A DNA stretch of 64,000 nucleotides, from positions 62,001 to 126,000 of the forward strand of contig NZ_RFLV01000001.1 in assembly GCF_004920405.1 (NCBI RefSeq). The letters run 5' to 3'. Positions 1 through 8,741 of this stretch are shown piece by piece. Under the pieces are notes generated by a model. The model did no database searches and had not been told where the DNA came from. It saw only the letters and a program-made list of their open reading frames with translations. The stretch is from Pseudomonas leptonychotis. Lineage in GTDB: Bacteria > Pseudomonadota > Gammaproteobacteria > Pseudomonadales > Pseudomonadaceae. The translations under genes and the position numbers were made by a program. Position 1 is the first letter of the stretch; each line of letters begins with the position of its first letter.

Positions 1-187
1 AAATGTCGGCGCCATGGGTTTCGATACTGGCCTTGGCCTGATGGTCCGCCACCCAACGCTGCAACTCGGCCAGGTCGAGGTCCAACAACACCAGGCGATT
101 GCCGGCGTCACCGGCGAAACTCTCGGCCACGGCGCGACCAATGCCTTTGGCGGCACCGGTAATAAGAATGGTACGTGGCTGGCTCAT
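1..187 (-). CDS. Short-chain dehydrogenase/reductase, N-terminal part (cut by left edge)
   Basis: The minus strand from the ATG at 187 reads an open frame to the window edge. It begins with a Rossmann dinucleotide-binding start: TILITGAAKGIGRAVAE (TGxxxGIG, residues about 9-16), followed by LVLLDLDLAEL, where the acidic residues at the end of beta-2 favour NAD(H). About 62 residues are visible, so the catalytic Ser-Tyr-Lys are outside the window. Its ATG overlaps the stop of the upstream ketoreductase gene (ATGA at 187-184), so the two are translationally coupled and it belongs to the same operon. It is probably a second reductase or dehydrogenase of the KS/ACP pathway. The substrate cannot be inferred from this part. 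Confidence 0.85.
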   Translation of the reverse strand, partial: MSQPRTILITGAAKGIGRAVAESFAGDAGNRLVLLDLDLAELQRWVADHQAKASIETHGADI

Positions 188-921
188 GGCATTTTCAATC
201 CGCCGTTGACCGGCAACACTTCACCGGTCAGGTAGTGGGCACGCTCGGCAATAAACAACACCGCCTCAGCTATTTCTTCGGGCTCGGCATAGCGCTTAAT
301 CAGCAGGCGAGATTGAATGTCCTGCTCCAAGCTGCCGATCAGTGCCTTGCTCATCTCGGTGTTGACGATGCCGGGCGCCACCGCGTTGACCCGGATATTG
401 CGCGGCGCCAGCTCGACGGCCAGCGCACGGGTGAGCGCTTCGACTCCGCCTTTGGCCGCCGCGTAGTTGCTCTGCCCCTTGCCCGGTTTTTGCGCCGCAA
501 CCGAGCTGATATTGACGATGCAACCGCTGCGCTGGCGCATCATGCAAGGCACCACCTGCTGACAGCAGAGCAAGGTGCCGATCAAATTGGTCTGGATGAC
601 CTGAGTGATGTCCTCCAGCGACAGAGTGGCCAGCAGACCATCACGGGTTACCCCTGCGTTATTGACCAACAGATCGATACGGCCGAACGCCCCCTCGATC
701 TGTTCGAAAAAGGCCGCGATGCTCTGCGGTGCACTGATATCGCAATGCAGGGCCAGGCACTGGCCACCCTGCTGCTCGATTTCTTCGCGCAAGGCCGCGG
801 CTGCGGCCTCATCACGCACATAGTTGAAAGCCACGGCATAACCCGCTCCGGCCAATGTCTTGACAATGGCCTTGCCAATCCCACGGCTGCCGCCTGTGAC
901 CACTGCTACTTTGTCGTGCAT
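184..921 (-). CDS. FabG-type 3-oxoacyl-ACP reductase (SDR ketoreductase)
   Basis: A protein of 245 residues, the usual FabG length. It has the NADP(H) motif TGGSRGIG near residue 9, NNAG near residue 88, and the catalytic Ser-Tyr-Lys in NISSVAAQKPGKGQSNYAAAK. The Arg-rich loop after beta-2 fits NADPH. The start at 921 was chosen because GGAG lies about 7 nt upstream; an open frame continues to 1014 but encodes no SDR sequence. It starts 10 nt after the stop of the aminotransferase-reductase fusion gene and its stop overlaps the next SDR start. In this operon it most likely reduces beta-keto groups on the dedicated carrier protein. It is inferred to be pathway-specific rather than the housekeeping fabG, because no fabD/fabH/fabF neighbourhood is present. 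Confidence 0.9.
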   Translation of the reverse strand: MHDKVAVVTGGSRGIGKAIVKTLAGAGYAVAFNYVRDEAAAAALREEIEQQGGQCLALHCDISAPQSIAAFFEQIEGAFGRIDLLVNNAGVTRDGLLATLSLEDITQVIQTNLIGTLLCCQQVVPCMMRQRSGCIVNISSVAAQKPGKGQSNYAAAKGGVEALTRALAVELAPRNIRVNAVAPGIVNTEMSKALIGSLEQDIQSRLLIKRYAEPEEIAEAVLFIAERAHYLTGEVLPVNGGLKMP

Positions 922-931
922 GCGGGTCTCC

Positions 932-3802
932 TTAGAGCGAATTCGCGGTTTTGAACTGGGCCAGGCCGAAGCCGTGTGTCGCGGCGATGGCGCGAATCTG
1001 CTGAACCTGCTCACGACTGATGTCGCCGTAGGAGTAGTGCTGCTTCATTCCCGATAGCCCCATCAGCACCGACTCGGCCATGCAGGCATACAGCTGATCT
1101 TGCTTCAGGTAAGCCCGCACATTCGGCGCCAGACCATCGCCCAGCGGGGTCTGCACAATGCCGCCATGCATATAGAGCACATCGGCGCGCTGCTCAGGCA
1201 GCGCTTGGTCAACGTTCAGCGGTACAGCGATATCGCAGATCACCGCGTTCTCGGCGAAATGGTCGGCGCCCAAGAATGCCTCCGGCGCATTGGCCGCGCA
1301 GAGCACGATGCGTGCCCGCTTAAGCACCTGCAGATCATTGCTGACGGTGATAAAGGCGTTTTCCCCGGCCTGCTCGCCAACATGGCGGAACAAACGCTGG
1401 CCCAGATCGTTGCTATCGCCGTGTTGCGCGATCAGCTCGCTAACCCCCGGCAGCTGCTGCAAGCGTGTCGCCAGGCGATCCTGAGCAAAGTTGTCATTGC
1501 GAATGGCCTTGGCGGCATCCGCGTAGATCAACTGAGCGGTTTTCTCCAGACGCCGGGTCGAGCCGTCGCGACCGCTGCCGATCAGGATCAGATGATCAAC
1601 CTTCTCCGAGAGCAGCGAAGCGTAAGTGGAGGCAATATTGCCGGCCGCGCCGACCACCGCCGCGGTTTCCTCGGCCATATCGAGCCCCTGCTTGACGCAG
1701 CCCTGCTCAATGGCTTCCAGACCCATGCCGATGGTCAGGGCATTGCCGGAGGTCAGCGCCATATCCGGCACCGCCAGTGCCTGGCAGTTGTTGGTGACGA
1801 TTGAGGTGTACATGCCCAGGCCAGCAACGCTATAGCCATCAGCCCGCGCATCGCGGATACGGTTGGTGATTTCCTCACGGATGGTGGCCAGATCGCCGCT
1901 GGCGATGTACTCGGCCATGGCGTTGGAGTCCATGCACAGCGGATACAAAGTGAACTCCACCGCTGTGCCCAGACGTGAACGGATCAGCACCGGGCCTATA
2001 GGCGCCGAGCGTCGTTCGGGAGCCATGCGTTGGATAAACACTCGCTTCTGTTCCGCGCTAAGAGCGGCCAAAGATGGATCGACATCGCTAAACATGTCGG
2101 CATCAATCAGGTGGTTGATAAAGGCCACCCGCGCCACCACCGGCACGGCCGAGTCAGGCTTTGGCGCACTGACTTGTTCCTGGAAGTTCCCCTCACGCTC
2201 ACCCACCTCGGGAATCAGGTCGGCGCACACACCAGCCACCAACGGGAAAGCATCACGGCGGCGGAGCATTTCGCAGACCTTCTGCAGGGACGCTATCAGG
2301 CCGTCAATTTCGGCGAAGGTGATGCACGCAGGCGGCTCCAGGCGGATCACATTGGCATTGCTGCCAGACGGTGCAACCCGCAGCTGCTCGTGCTGCAGCA
2401 AATACCCCGCGATGATGTAGCCCAGCGCGTCGTTGTACTGCGCCGATGCCTGCACCAAGGAACTGCTACCGGTAACGTCGTGCAGCTCGAAACCAAGCAG
2501 TAAACCACGGCCGCGCACATCGGCGACCACGTCCGGGTAGGCCTGCTGCAACTCGACCAGCGAGGCTTTTAGGTACTCACCTTTTTTCTGCACGTCCTTG
2601 AGCATTGCGCCGTCTTCAGCCAGCAAGCGCTGCAGCGCCAAAGACGCGACTCGGCAAGACACATCGTCCTCGGCGAAGGTGGAACTGTGGATATAGCTGA
2701 AATCGGGGTCGTAATGGCTAGCGCGGATCAGGGTCGCAGCAATCTTGGTCAGGCTGCCGCCCAATGCCTTGGACAGGCAGTAATAATCGCCCTGCAGCTT
2801 GAACTGACTGCTAGCCAACAGGGTGCCGGCGCGGCCGAAACCCGACTGCACCTCGTCGATGATCAACGGGCACTGCTGCTCGTTGCAGAAACGCCGTACC
2901 GCCAGATAAAACTCGGCGGGAAACTCATTGATACCGCCCTCGCCCTGAATCGGCTCAAGCAGAAAACCGGTGATGGCGCTGAATGGTTGACGACGCAGCT
3001 GAACGCCCTCGCCCTGCCACTCCAGGCTCAGCCAATCGCGGCGGTAACGCACCTTCATCTCTTGCAGCTGCTCCGGCTGCTGCGGATCGAGAAACTCCAC
3101 CTGTAAACCGAAGCGCGCGAAGGGTTGGCGATACTGCCGGCCATGGGTCAGCTGTACGGAATTGACCAGCTTGCCGTGGAAACTGCGGCGCATGGCGATA
3201 AACACCGGTTCGCTGTGCAACAGCTCCAAGTTGTGTTGACGCAGCGCTTCTACCAGCTGGCGTAACGTGCCATAGGACTGATTGCTTGGGAGCAACCCTG
3301 ATGGCAAATCCAGCTCATCGAGGTCCAGCTCAGCATAGGCTTTGTCGCTTGCCAGCAGCTGCGCTAGGGCAAAATCCACCTCGTCGAATTGCTGCTGCAG
3401 GTTCTTCTGTCGACGGTACTCAGCGTGCTTGACGGCGATTTCCACCGACTCGGCACCACTGTTGGAGAAGGTCGAGATATAGCGCTCGCTGTTGTTCAGC
3501 TCGCCATTCAGCGCATCGCTCAATTGATGCGCCAGTTCACCGGCGGCGCTGCGCACCGACATCTGCGCATTAAACGGCACATCAGCGCGCAACATATCGC
3601 AGACCGCATCAACGAACTGTGGATCGTTGTGACCGAATAAGGCCGCCCCATAGCCACCCAAAAAGTCGGTCACGGCCACCTCGGCACCCTGCGCGTCGCG
3701 GTAGTACAGCTTGCTGCCGCGGGCTCGGTGGAATTCTTTCTCCAGACCAAGGGCCTGCATCAACTCAACGTATTTAGGTCTTACGTAATCGCGATAATCC
3801 AT
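932..3802 (-). CDS. Bifunctional class III aminotransferase - acyl-ACP reductase fusion
   Basis: A two-domain protein of 956 residues. Residues ~1-510 are a PLP class III (ornithine/acetylornithine type) aminotransferase with IIDEVQSGFGRAG (314-326) and the PLP lysine in CLSKALGG (Lys345); about 70 residues are inserted after EIAVKHAEY near 125. Residues ~555-956 resemble cyanobacterial long-chain acyl-ACP reductase: GLGMYTSI (661-668), the nucleotide-binding VVGAAGNIAS (716-725), YMHGGIV, and ACMAES with Cys907 at the position of the catalytic Cys294 of the Synechococcus enzyme. The predicted reaction is reduction of an acyl-ACP thioester to an aldehyde, then transamination to a primary amine. 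The closest logic known to me is TamH of tambjamine biosynthesis. The start at 3802 follows AAGGA 10 nt upstream; an open frame extends to 3907 without similarity. The reductase domain has roughly 50 more residues between its nucleotide-binding site and Cys907 than the cyanobacterial enzyme. Confidence 0.88.
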   Translation of the reverse strand: MDYRDYVRPKYVELMQALGLEKEFHRARGSKLYYRDAQGAEVAVTDFLGGYGAALFGHNDPQFVDAVCDMLRADVPFNAQMSVRSAAGELAHQLSDALNGELNNSERYISTFSNSGAESVEIAVKHAEYRRQKNLQQQFDEVDFALAQLLASDKAYAELDLDELDLPSGLLPSNQSYGTLRQLVEALRQHNLELLHSEPVFIAMRRSFHGKLVNSVQLTHGRQYRQPFARFGLQVEFLDPQQPEQLQEMKVRYRRDWLSLEWQGEGVQLRRQPFSAITGFLLEPIQGEGGINEFPAEFYLAVRRFCNEQQCPLIIDEVQSGFGRAGTLLASSQFKLQGDYYCLSKALGGSLTKIAATLIRASHYDPDFSYIHSSTFAEDDVSCRVASLALQRLLAEDGAMLKDVQKKGEYLKASLVELQQAYPDVVADVRGRGLLLGFELHDVTGSSSLVQASAQYNDALGYIIAGYLLQHEQLRVAPSGSNANVIRLEPPACITFAEIDGLIASLQKVCEMLRRRDAFPLVAGVCADLIPEVGEREGNFQEQVSAPKPDSAVPVVARVAFINHLIDADMFSDVDPSLAALSAEQKRVFIQRMAPERRSAPIGPVLIRSRLGTAVEFTLYPLCMDSNAMAEYIASGDLATIREEITNRIRDARADGYSVAGLGMYTSIVTNNCQALAVPDMALTSGNALTIGMGLEAIEQGCVKQGLDMAEETAAVVGAAGNIASTYASLLSEKVDHLILIGSGRDGSTRRLEKTAQLIYADAAKAIRNDNFAQDRLATRLQQLPGVSELIAQHGDSNDLGQRLFRHVGEQAGENAFITVSNDLQVLKRARIVLCAANAPEAFLGADHFAENAVICDIAVPLNVDQALPEQRADVLYMHGGIVQTPLGDGLAPNVRAYLKQDQLYACMAESVLMGLSGMKQHYSYGDISREQVQQIRAIAATHGFGLAQFKTANSL

Positions 3803-3825
3803 CTGTGCCACATCCTTTGCATGAA

Positions 3826-5079
3826 TCAAGATTGCAGGGTCGGTTGAGAAAACTGTGCCGTGTCCGCGCCTAAGGTCCGTGCTTCTCGCTGCTCGAGCTG
3901 GTAACAAGCGCTGAAACCGTTGTCGTCGCGGTTAACGATGGCGCACCGCTGCAGTCGCGCCGGGCGGCTGGCACCCATGGCAAACGGCAGATCCTCGTTG
4001 ATTGGTTGGCGCAAGCCGGCAATCGGCGGCACGCATTGGTCCTGCAGCGCGCGGCAGGCCAGAATCAAATCCACCAGACTGGGTGCGCCACTAAGAATGC
4101 CGGTCAGCGGTTGGCCGCTGGAGACGTGCGAGGTTTGTATGGCAGCCAGGGTTTCGCTCAACTGGCGGTCTTGCTCGGGTATCGCCGTACCGCCGCACAG
4201 CAGCAGATCGACCGGTTTGTTGGGCAGTCTCAACTTGCCAAGCTCGGCATGCGCCGATAGCCCAGTCAGGCAAATCTGCTGCGCCCCCCACAAGTCTTCG
4301 CTGCGCCGCAACACCAACGCCGCAGCGCCCTCACCGGCAATACCACCGCTGCCCTCTCGATCGAAGGGGCGGAACGCGCTGCTGCCGTTAGAGCTGATAA
4401 CACCCGCCTGAGCCAAAGCTGAGAGGGCCAAACCATCCAGTTCGCTGCCTGCGCCAACCACCACGGCCACATCAATGCGGTAGCTTTGCAAGGCCGCACT
4501 GGCCTCCTGCAGGGCCGCCAGATTACCGGCCACGCCTTGCATATAAGCGTTGCACTCGCACTCGAATTTGTTGACTAGGCTGACGATGCCGAGCAGCCCA
4601 TTACTCAGACTCTTGAGCACCAGAAAGGGGTCCAACGCCCGCTCCTGCAAGACCCTGCGTGCCAGCCGGCAGATATCCAAACCATTATTGCCGTTGCACT
4701 CATGCAGCAACTCCGCATAAGAGTCGAGCGAGGGGTGGGTATAGCCGCCCTGGCAGCAGTACAAGCCATAACGCAGACGGTCCTTGCGTGGTTCCAGCCC
4801 GGCCTCGTCCAAGGCCTGCTGTACTGCATTGACGCCCCAGATCACCGATGGCGGGCAATAACGCTGCAGGTTCGCCGCCACCTCCTTGCGACATTGTTGA
4901 TGCACCTCGTCGGCGACATGCCCAAAGGCAACCACGCGCCGACTGTGAAAATGCGCAGAGCGCAACGGACCTATGGCGCTACGCCCATCGCGGGCGGCCT
5001 GCCAGAGCGCATCAACACCCAAGCCACTGGGCAGCACACAACCCGTGCCGGCAATACTGATTGAATTATCCAAACGCAT
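3826..5079 (-). CDS. Chain-length-factor-like ketosynthase homologue (active Cys replaced by Gln)
   Basis: A thiolase-fold KS homologue of 417 residues. The nucleophile region reads CNAYMQGVAGNLAAL, so Gln181 stands where KS enzymes have Cys. This is the same substitution as in chain-length factors of actinobacterial type II PKSs. The HGT and GHxxGxxG histidine motifs are also lost (CGGTAIPEQD and LTGILSGAPS). The protein should be non-condensing and pair with an active KS, most likely the product of the gene just upstream. The ATG at 5079 overlaps that gene's stop (TGATG), with GGAGG about 8 nt upstream; an open frame extends to 5205 inside the neighbour and is ignored. The alternative, an inactive relic, is less likely because the frame and coupling are intact. 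Confidence 0.82.
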   Translation of the reverse strand: MRLDNSISIAGTGCVLPSGLGVDALWQAARDGRSAIGPLRSAHFHSRRVVAFGHVADEVHQQCRKEVAANLQRYCPPSVIWGVNAVQQALDEAGLEPRKDRLRYGLYCCQGGYTHPSLDSYAELLHECNGNNGLDICRLARRVLQERALDPFLVLKSLSNGLLGIVSLVNKFECECNAYMQGVAGNLAALQEASAALQSYRIDVAVVVGAGSELDGLALSALAQAGVISSNGSSAFRPFDREGSGGIAGEGAAALVLRRSEDLWGAQQICLTGLSAHAELGKLRLPNKPVDLLLCGGTAIPEQDRQLSETLAAIQTSHVSSGQPLTGILSGAPSLVDLILACRALQDQCVPPIAGLRQPINEDLPFAMGASRPARLQRCAIVNRDDNGFSACYQLEQREARTLGADTAQFSQPTLQS

Positions 5080-6374
5080 CACAGAACCTCCCGGTATTTG
5101 CGCACGACCAGCGAGGTGTTCAAACCACCGAAGCCGAATGAGTTGCTCAAGGCCAGATCGACCCGACGGCTGACCGCCTGCTGCGCGCAATACTGCAGAT
5201 CGCATCCGTTATCGGGATGGTGCAAGTTGACCGTAGGGGTGATTCGATCGTCGCGGCAAGCCAGTGCCGTGAGCATCATTTCCGGGGCACCAGCCGCCGC
5301 GATTAAATGGCCAAACTGCGATTTATTGGCGCTGACCGCTAGCTGCTGGTAGTGGTCGCCACGGGAGAACACGTTCTTGATCGCCAAGGTCTCGGTCGCA
5401 TCGTTGAGCGGCGTGGACGTACCGTGGGCGTTGATCATGTCCACCTGCTCAGGCTCCACGCCAGCATCGCGCAGCGCAGCCTGCATGGCGAAAGCGGCCC
5501 CACGCCCCTGCGGATCGGGCGCGGTGACCTTATAGGCATCGAGGCTGCTACCGAAGCCGATAATTTCCGCGTAGGGCTTCGCCCCCCGTGCCAATGCCCG
5601 CTCGAGCGTCTCGAGCACGATAAAACCACCGCCCTCGCCGGCCACCAGGCCGCTGCGGTCACGATCAAAAGGCCGGCACAAATCTTTGCCCCAGCGTTGT
5701 TCGCTGCTGGCCGCGCCGAGCAAATAAAGCGCGCCCATGGTGTCCAGATTGAGCACCGAGTCGGCACCACCGGCTAAGGCAATCTCGACTTCGCCGCGCC
5801 TGATCATTTGGAACGCATTGCCAATGGCCTGGGCCGCACCCGCACAAGCGCTGCTGATATTAATCACTGGCCCCTCACACCCGAGATCGTCGGCGATTAC
5901 CTGGGCCAGGCGGTCGTTGCTCTGGCGCAGCGAACCTTGCACCTGCACCTCAACAGCACGCTGCATCAGGTGCCGCCAATCAGCACCTGCGTGTGCCTCA
6001 TCCGCCAGGGCTAGCTGCATATCCGCCAGCATGTGCTGCGGCGCACCAGAGGCGCACAGAACAGCTGCATCACGCAGCTGCTCCGCTTGCAACCCGCTGT
6101 CACTGAACGCCTGAGTGGCTGCAACCCAGCCATAACGGCTACGCTTCTCCAGCGGCAACCGCCAGGCAGGGTGTTCCTGCAAATACGCTGGCAGCAGGCC
6201 CATATCTACCGCTGCGGCATAGCGCACCGGAAAACTGCCATCGGTTATTTCCTCGGGCTGCCAAGGACGGATGCAATGCGCACCATCGAGCATCTGCATC
6301 CACATGGACTGCCACTCGAAACCAAAACCGGTCACCGCGCCCATACCGGTGATCACTACTCGTCTCGCACTCAT
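5079..6374 (-). CDS. Beta-ketoacyl-ACP synthase, catalytically complete (FabF/PKS-II KS type)
   Basis: A protein of 431 residues with a full elongating-KS triad: Cys177 in NISSACAGAAQAIG, His317 in NAHGTSTPLND, and Lys351/His356 in SANKSQFGHLIAAAGAPE. The C-terminal SNSFGFGGLNTSL is typical of FabF. It performs decarboxylative Claisen condensation of malonyl-ACP with an acyl chain. It overlaps the preceding degenerate KS gene by ATGA (6371-6374) and the following CLF-like gene by TGATG. That arrangement matches KS-CLF pairs, so this protein and the 3826-5079 product probably form a heterodimer. The chain length and starter unit cannot be read from the sequence. Confidence 0.9.
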   Translation of the reverse strand: MSARRVVITGMGAVTGFGFEWQSMWMQMLDGAHCIRPWQPEEITDGSFPVRYAAAVDMGLLPAYLQEHPAWRLPLEKRSRYGWVAATQAFSDSGLQAEQLRDAAVLCASGAPQHMLADMQLALADEAHAGADWRHLMQRAVEVQVQGSLRQSNDRLAQVIADDLGCEGPVINISSACAGAAQAIGNAFQMIRRGEVEIALAGGADSVLNLDTMGALYLLGAASSEQRWGKDLCRPFDRDRSGLVAGEGGGFIVLETLERALARGAKPYAEIIGFGSSLDAYKVTAPDPQGRGAAFAMQAALRDAGVEPEQVDMINAHGTSTPLNDATETLAIKNVFSRGDHYQQLAVSANKSQFGHLIAAAGAPEMMLTALACRDDRITPTVNLHHPDNGCDLQYCAQQAVSRRVDLALSNSFGFGGLNTSLVVRKYREVL

Positions 6375-7453
6375 GCGCCCTTCTCCATCTTTGCGATTTC
6401 CAGCAGTAGCGCGCCGCAGTGCCCTGCGCGACTGCGCGTCATCAGCAAGACATAACGCGAGCGAGGCTCGTGCTCATGGCGTGAGTCGCCAATTGCATAG
6501 GCGATATCGGTCAACAGCGCACTGGCGCCAAGATCACCTGTGAGGTCACGACTGCTGCGTGGGGTGGCGGCTGGCGCGAACAACTCACGCAGAATCGGGT
6601 CTCGCTCATCAGCGACCAACAACTCGACATCGCTCAAGTTGACCCGCTCAGTACTTAAGGCCTGCTCTAGTACCCGCTCGGCCAAAGCCGCAGCACGTTC
6701 GACGCGGGCGCTGTAAGCCCGCCCCCAGCCCGCGACACGAATGACCAGCGGCGCGGTGAGCGGCGCAACAGTGGCCAACAGCACAGCTGCCGCCCCCTCC
6801 CCATAAATGTCAGCGTCAGTGCCATCGGGATAAGACGTCCCTTCACGCAGGTACAACGCAGGGGTGATGTTCGGGCTACTGCTGACCACCAACGCAGCGT
6901 CTGCACGCGCCTCAGCAAGCATGGTTACAGCCTCGATAAAAGCGTCGATGCCGGCATTGCTCTGCGAGCAGTAACCCGCCATCGGCCCATTGCAGCGCAG
7001 GCCTTCTGCGACATAAGCCATCACACTGCTGTTGAGTAGGGTCAACGCGTGCAGCGGTGGCGTATTGGCAAACAGCTGGCCGAGCAGTTTGTGTGGTTGC
7101 TCGCGAATGGCCTCTACTGCGTCCCAGCAAGGGCTCGGCGCATCGACCTCAGGAATTGCCGCAGTGAGGGCAACCCGCTCCGCAGGCAGTTGCAAGTCGC
7201 GCAATGCAGGCGCCAGACGCGCAGCACAGTGCAGCAAACGCAGGCCCTGAGCTTCAACACTGCGTTGGATCTTGCGATCGAACAAGTCGATGGCCAAACG
7301 CGGAGTGGCAATAGGCCGCGCCAACCGGTCCAACTTGAAAGTAGGCGCTTGCGCCGGCTGAGCAGCTGCATATAGATCGCTTGGAGAGCTGCCGGCCGCA
7401 TTGAGCAGCGCGAGGTCGACCAGATAAACCTGACGTGCATGTGAGCCATTCAT
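6371..7453 (-). CDS. Degenerate ketosynthase-like protein (second non-catalytic KS partner)
   Basis: A 360-residue KS-fold protein, about 60 residues shorter than its neighbours. The nucleophile elbow reads GYCSQSNAGIDAF, aligning Ser where Cys is expected (a nearby Cys is three residues too early). The HGT motif is replaced by VADERDPIL and GHxxG by LTGDLGASALL. It is therefore not a condensing enzyme and is likely a CLF-like subunit for the KS encoded upstream. The start at 7453 was chosen over 7459 because GGGAGG lies 8 nt before the later ATG and only 2 nt before the earlier one. The reading frame is intact and closely packed between two active KS genes, which argues against a pseudogene. 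It diverges most strongly of the four from FabF. Confidence 0.75.
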   Translation of the reverse strand: MNGSHARQVYLVDLALLNAAGSSPSDLYAAAQPAQAPTFKLDRLARPIATPRLAIDLFDRKIQRSVEAQGLRLLHCAARLAPALRDLQLPAERVALTAAIPEVDAPSPCWDAVEAIREQPHKLLGQLFANTPPLHALTLLNSSVMAYVAEGLRCNGPMAGYCSQSNAGIDAFIEAVTMLAEARADAALVVSSSPNITPALYLREGTSYPDGTDADIYGEGAAAVLLATVAPLTAPLVIRVAGWGRAYSARVERAAALAERVLEQALSTERVNLSDVELLVADERDPILRELFAPAATPRSSRDLTGDLGASALLTDIAYAIGDSRHEHEPRSRYVLLMTRSRAGHCGALLLEIAKMEKGA

Positions 7454-7455
7454 GC

Positions 7456-8733
7456 TCATGCCCTCCCCAATACGATGGAGCTGTTTACGCCACCGAAGCC
7501 GAACGAGTTGGACAGCACGATGTTGATCGACTGCTTGAGTGGCTCGCTAAGGAAGCGCAGTTCGGGAAACTCAGCGCCTTGCGCGTCGTAGTTCAGGGTC
7601 GGTAGCAACACCCCATCACGCAGACTGATCAGCGACAGCACCGCTTCGATGGCGCCGCTTCCAGCCAGGGAGTGACCCAGCGCAGATTTGTTGGCGCTCA
7701 GCGTCATGCCGTCCAACAGATCACCGAACAAGCGTTTCAGCGCATGGGCCTCGCAACTGTCATTGACCTGCGTTGAGGTACCGTGAGTGTTCACATGCTG
7801 TATGGCGTAGCGCAGCAGACCGGCGTCTTCGATGGCCGCTTCCATGCAGTGTTCGTACTTGCTGCCGTCGCGACTGCTTGAAGTCATTTTCTCCGACTCG
7901 CAAAAGTTGGCATAACCGAGCACGCGCCCCAGCGGTTTAGCGTTACGGCGCTCGGCATGCTGTTTCGATTCGAGGATGATTAAAGCCGCGCCCTCACTCA
8001 GCACGAAGCCGCTGCGATCACGCATAAACGGTCGACTCTGCTGCTGCGCCGGCACATCGGCCTTCTGGCACAAAGCCCCTAGGCTGTTGAACATGTAATA
8101 GGGCAACTCGTTAGCCATCAGCTCGACCGCACCACAGATAGCCAGGTCGATTTCGCCGCGCTCGATAGCCCGATAGGCACTACCAATGGCCACAGTACCG
8201 GCGGCACAGGCATCCGAATGGGTGGAAATGTGATCGCGAATGCCTAGCCGCTTAGCAAGATGTAAGGTTTGCTGGTCAACGCGGCGAGCAAACGGATGCT
8301 CTACCCTTTCCTGACGCTGTAGAAAGCGATCCAGATCAAGGCTGCCGCGCTCGTCCAAACACATACAAGCCAGATCAAGGTCCTGACTGTTGGCGCAGTA
8401 CTTGTTTGCCCCCAAAAACAGGCCGCTGGCAACCTGACTGAAGGCCTCAGGCTGTAATCCTGCATGCTGCAAGGCTTGTTTCGCTACGTACTCGGCCAAC
8501 ACCGTCTGACGTGGTTGAGCGCTCGGGTTCTCATCAAACCCTGCACGCAACTGTTGCCACTGCTGATCGTCGATAAAGCCGGCCGCCGCGTTGGGAAAAC
8601 CAAGCTCGACAAATAGTGGATGCTCACGTACGCAAGAACGCTTCTCGCATATGCGCTGGAACAGACTCTGTGCATCCAATACGGTGGGGGCCACCAGACC
8701 GTAGCCGGTGACATAAACTTCGCGCGCCCGCAT
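7456..8733 (-). CDS. Beta-ketoacyl-ACP synthase, catalytically complete (first KS of operon)
   Basis: A 425-residue elongating KS with Cys176 in HSDACAAGTVAIG, His317 in NTHGTSTQVND, and Lys349/His354 in SANKSALGHSLAGSGA, plus SNSFGFGGVNSSI near the C-terminus. The substrate-facing loop between residues 110 and 170 is Cys-rich and differs from housekeeping FabF/FabB. It starts 8 nt after the carrier-protein stop, with a GGGGGCGG ribosome-binding sequence. With the degenerate KS just downstream it forms the first of two KS / KS-like pairs. The role is chain elongation on the neighbouring ACP. Whether the two pairs act in series or make alternative products is not visible. Confidence 0.9.
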   Translation of the reverse strand: MRAREVYVTGYGLVAPTVLDAQSLFQRICEKRSCVREHPLFVELGFPNAAAGFIDDQQWQQLRAGFDENPSAQPRQTVLAEYVAKQALQHAGLQPEAFSQVASGLFLGANKYCANSQDLDLACMCLDERGSLDLDRFLQRQERVEHPFARRVDQQTLHLAKRLGIRDHISTHSDACAAGTVAIGSAYRAIERGEIDLAICGAVELMANELPYYMFNSLGALCQKADVPAQQQSRPFMRDRSGFVLSEGAALIILESKQHAERRNAKPLGRVLGYANFCESEKMTSSSRDGSKYEHCMEAAIEDAGLLRYAIQHVNTHGTSTQVNDSCEAHALKRLFGDLLDGMTLSANKSALGHSLAGSGAIEAVLSLISLRDGVLLPTLNYDAQGAEFPELRFLSEPLKQSINIVLSNSFGFGGVNSSIVLGRA

Positions 8734-8741
8734 ACCGCCCC

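Noticed and set aside
3826..7459. The two inactive KS genes as pseudogenes
   Set aside because: Frames are full, start/stop overlaps are exact and one has the CLF-typical Gln, so they look selected for a non-catalytic role.
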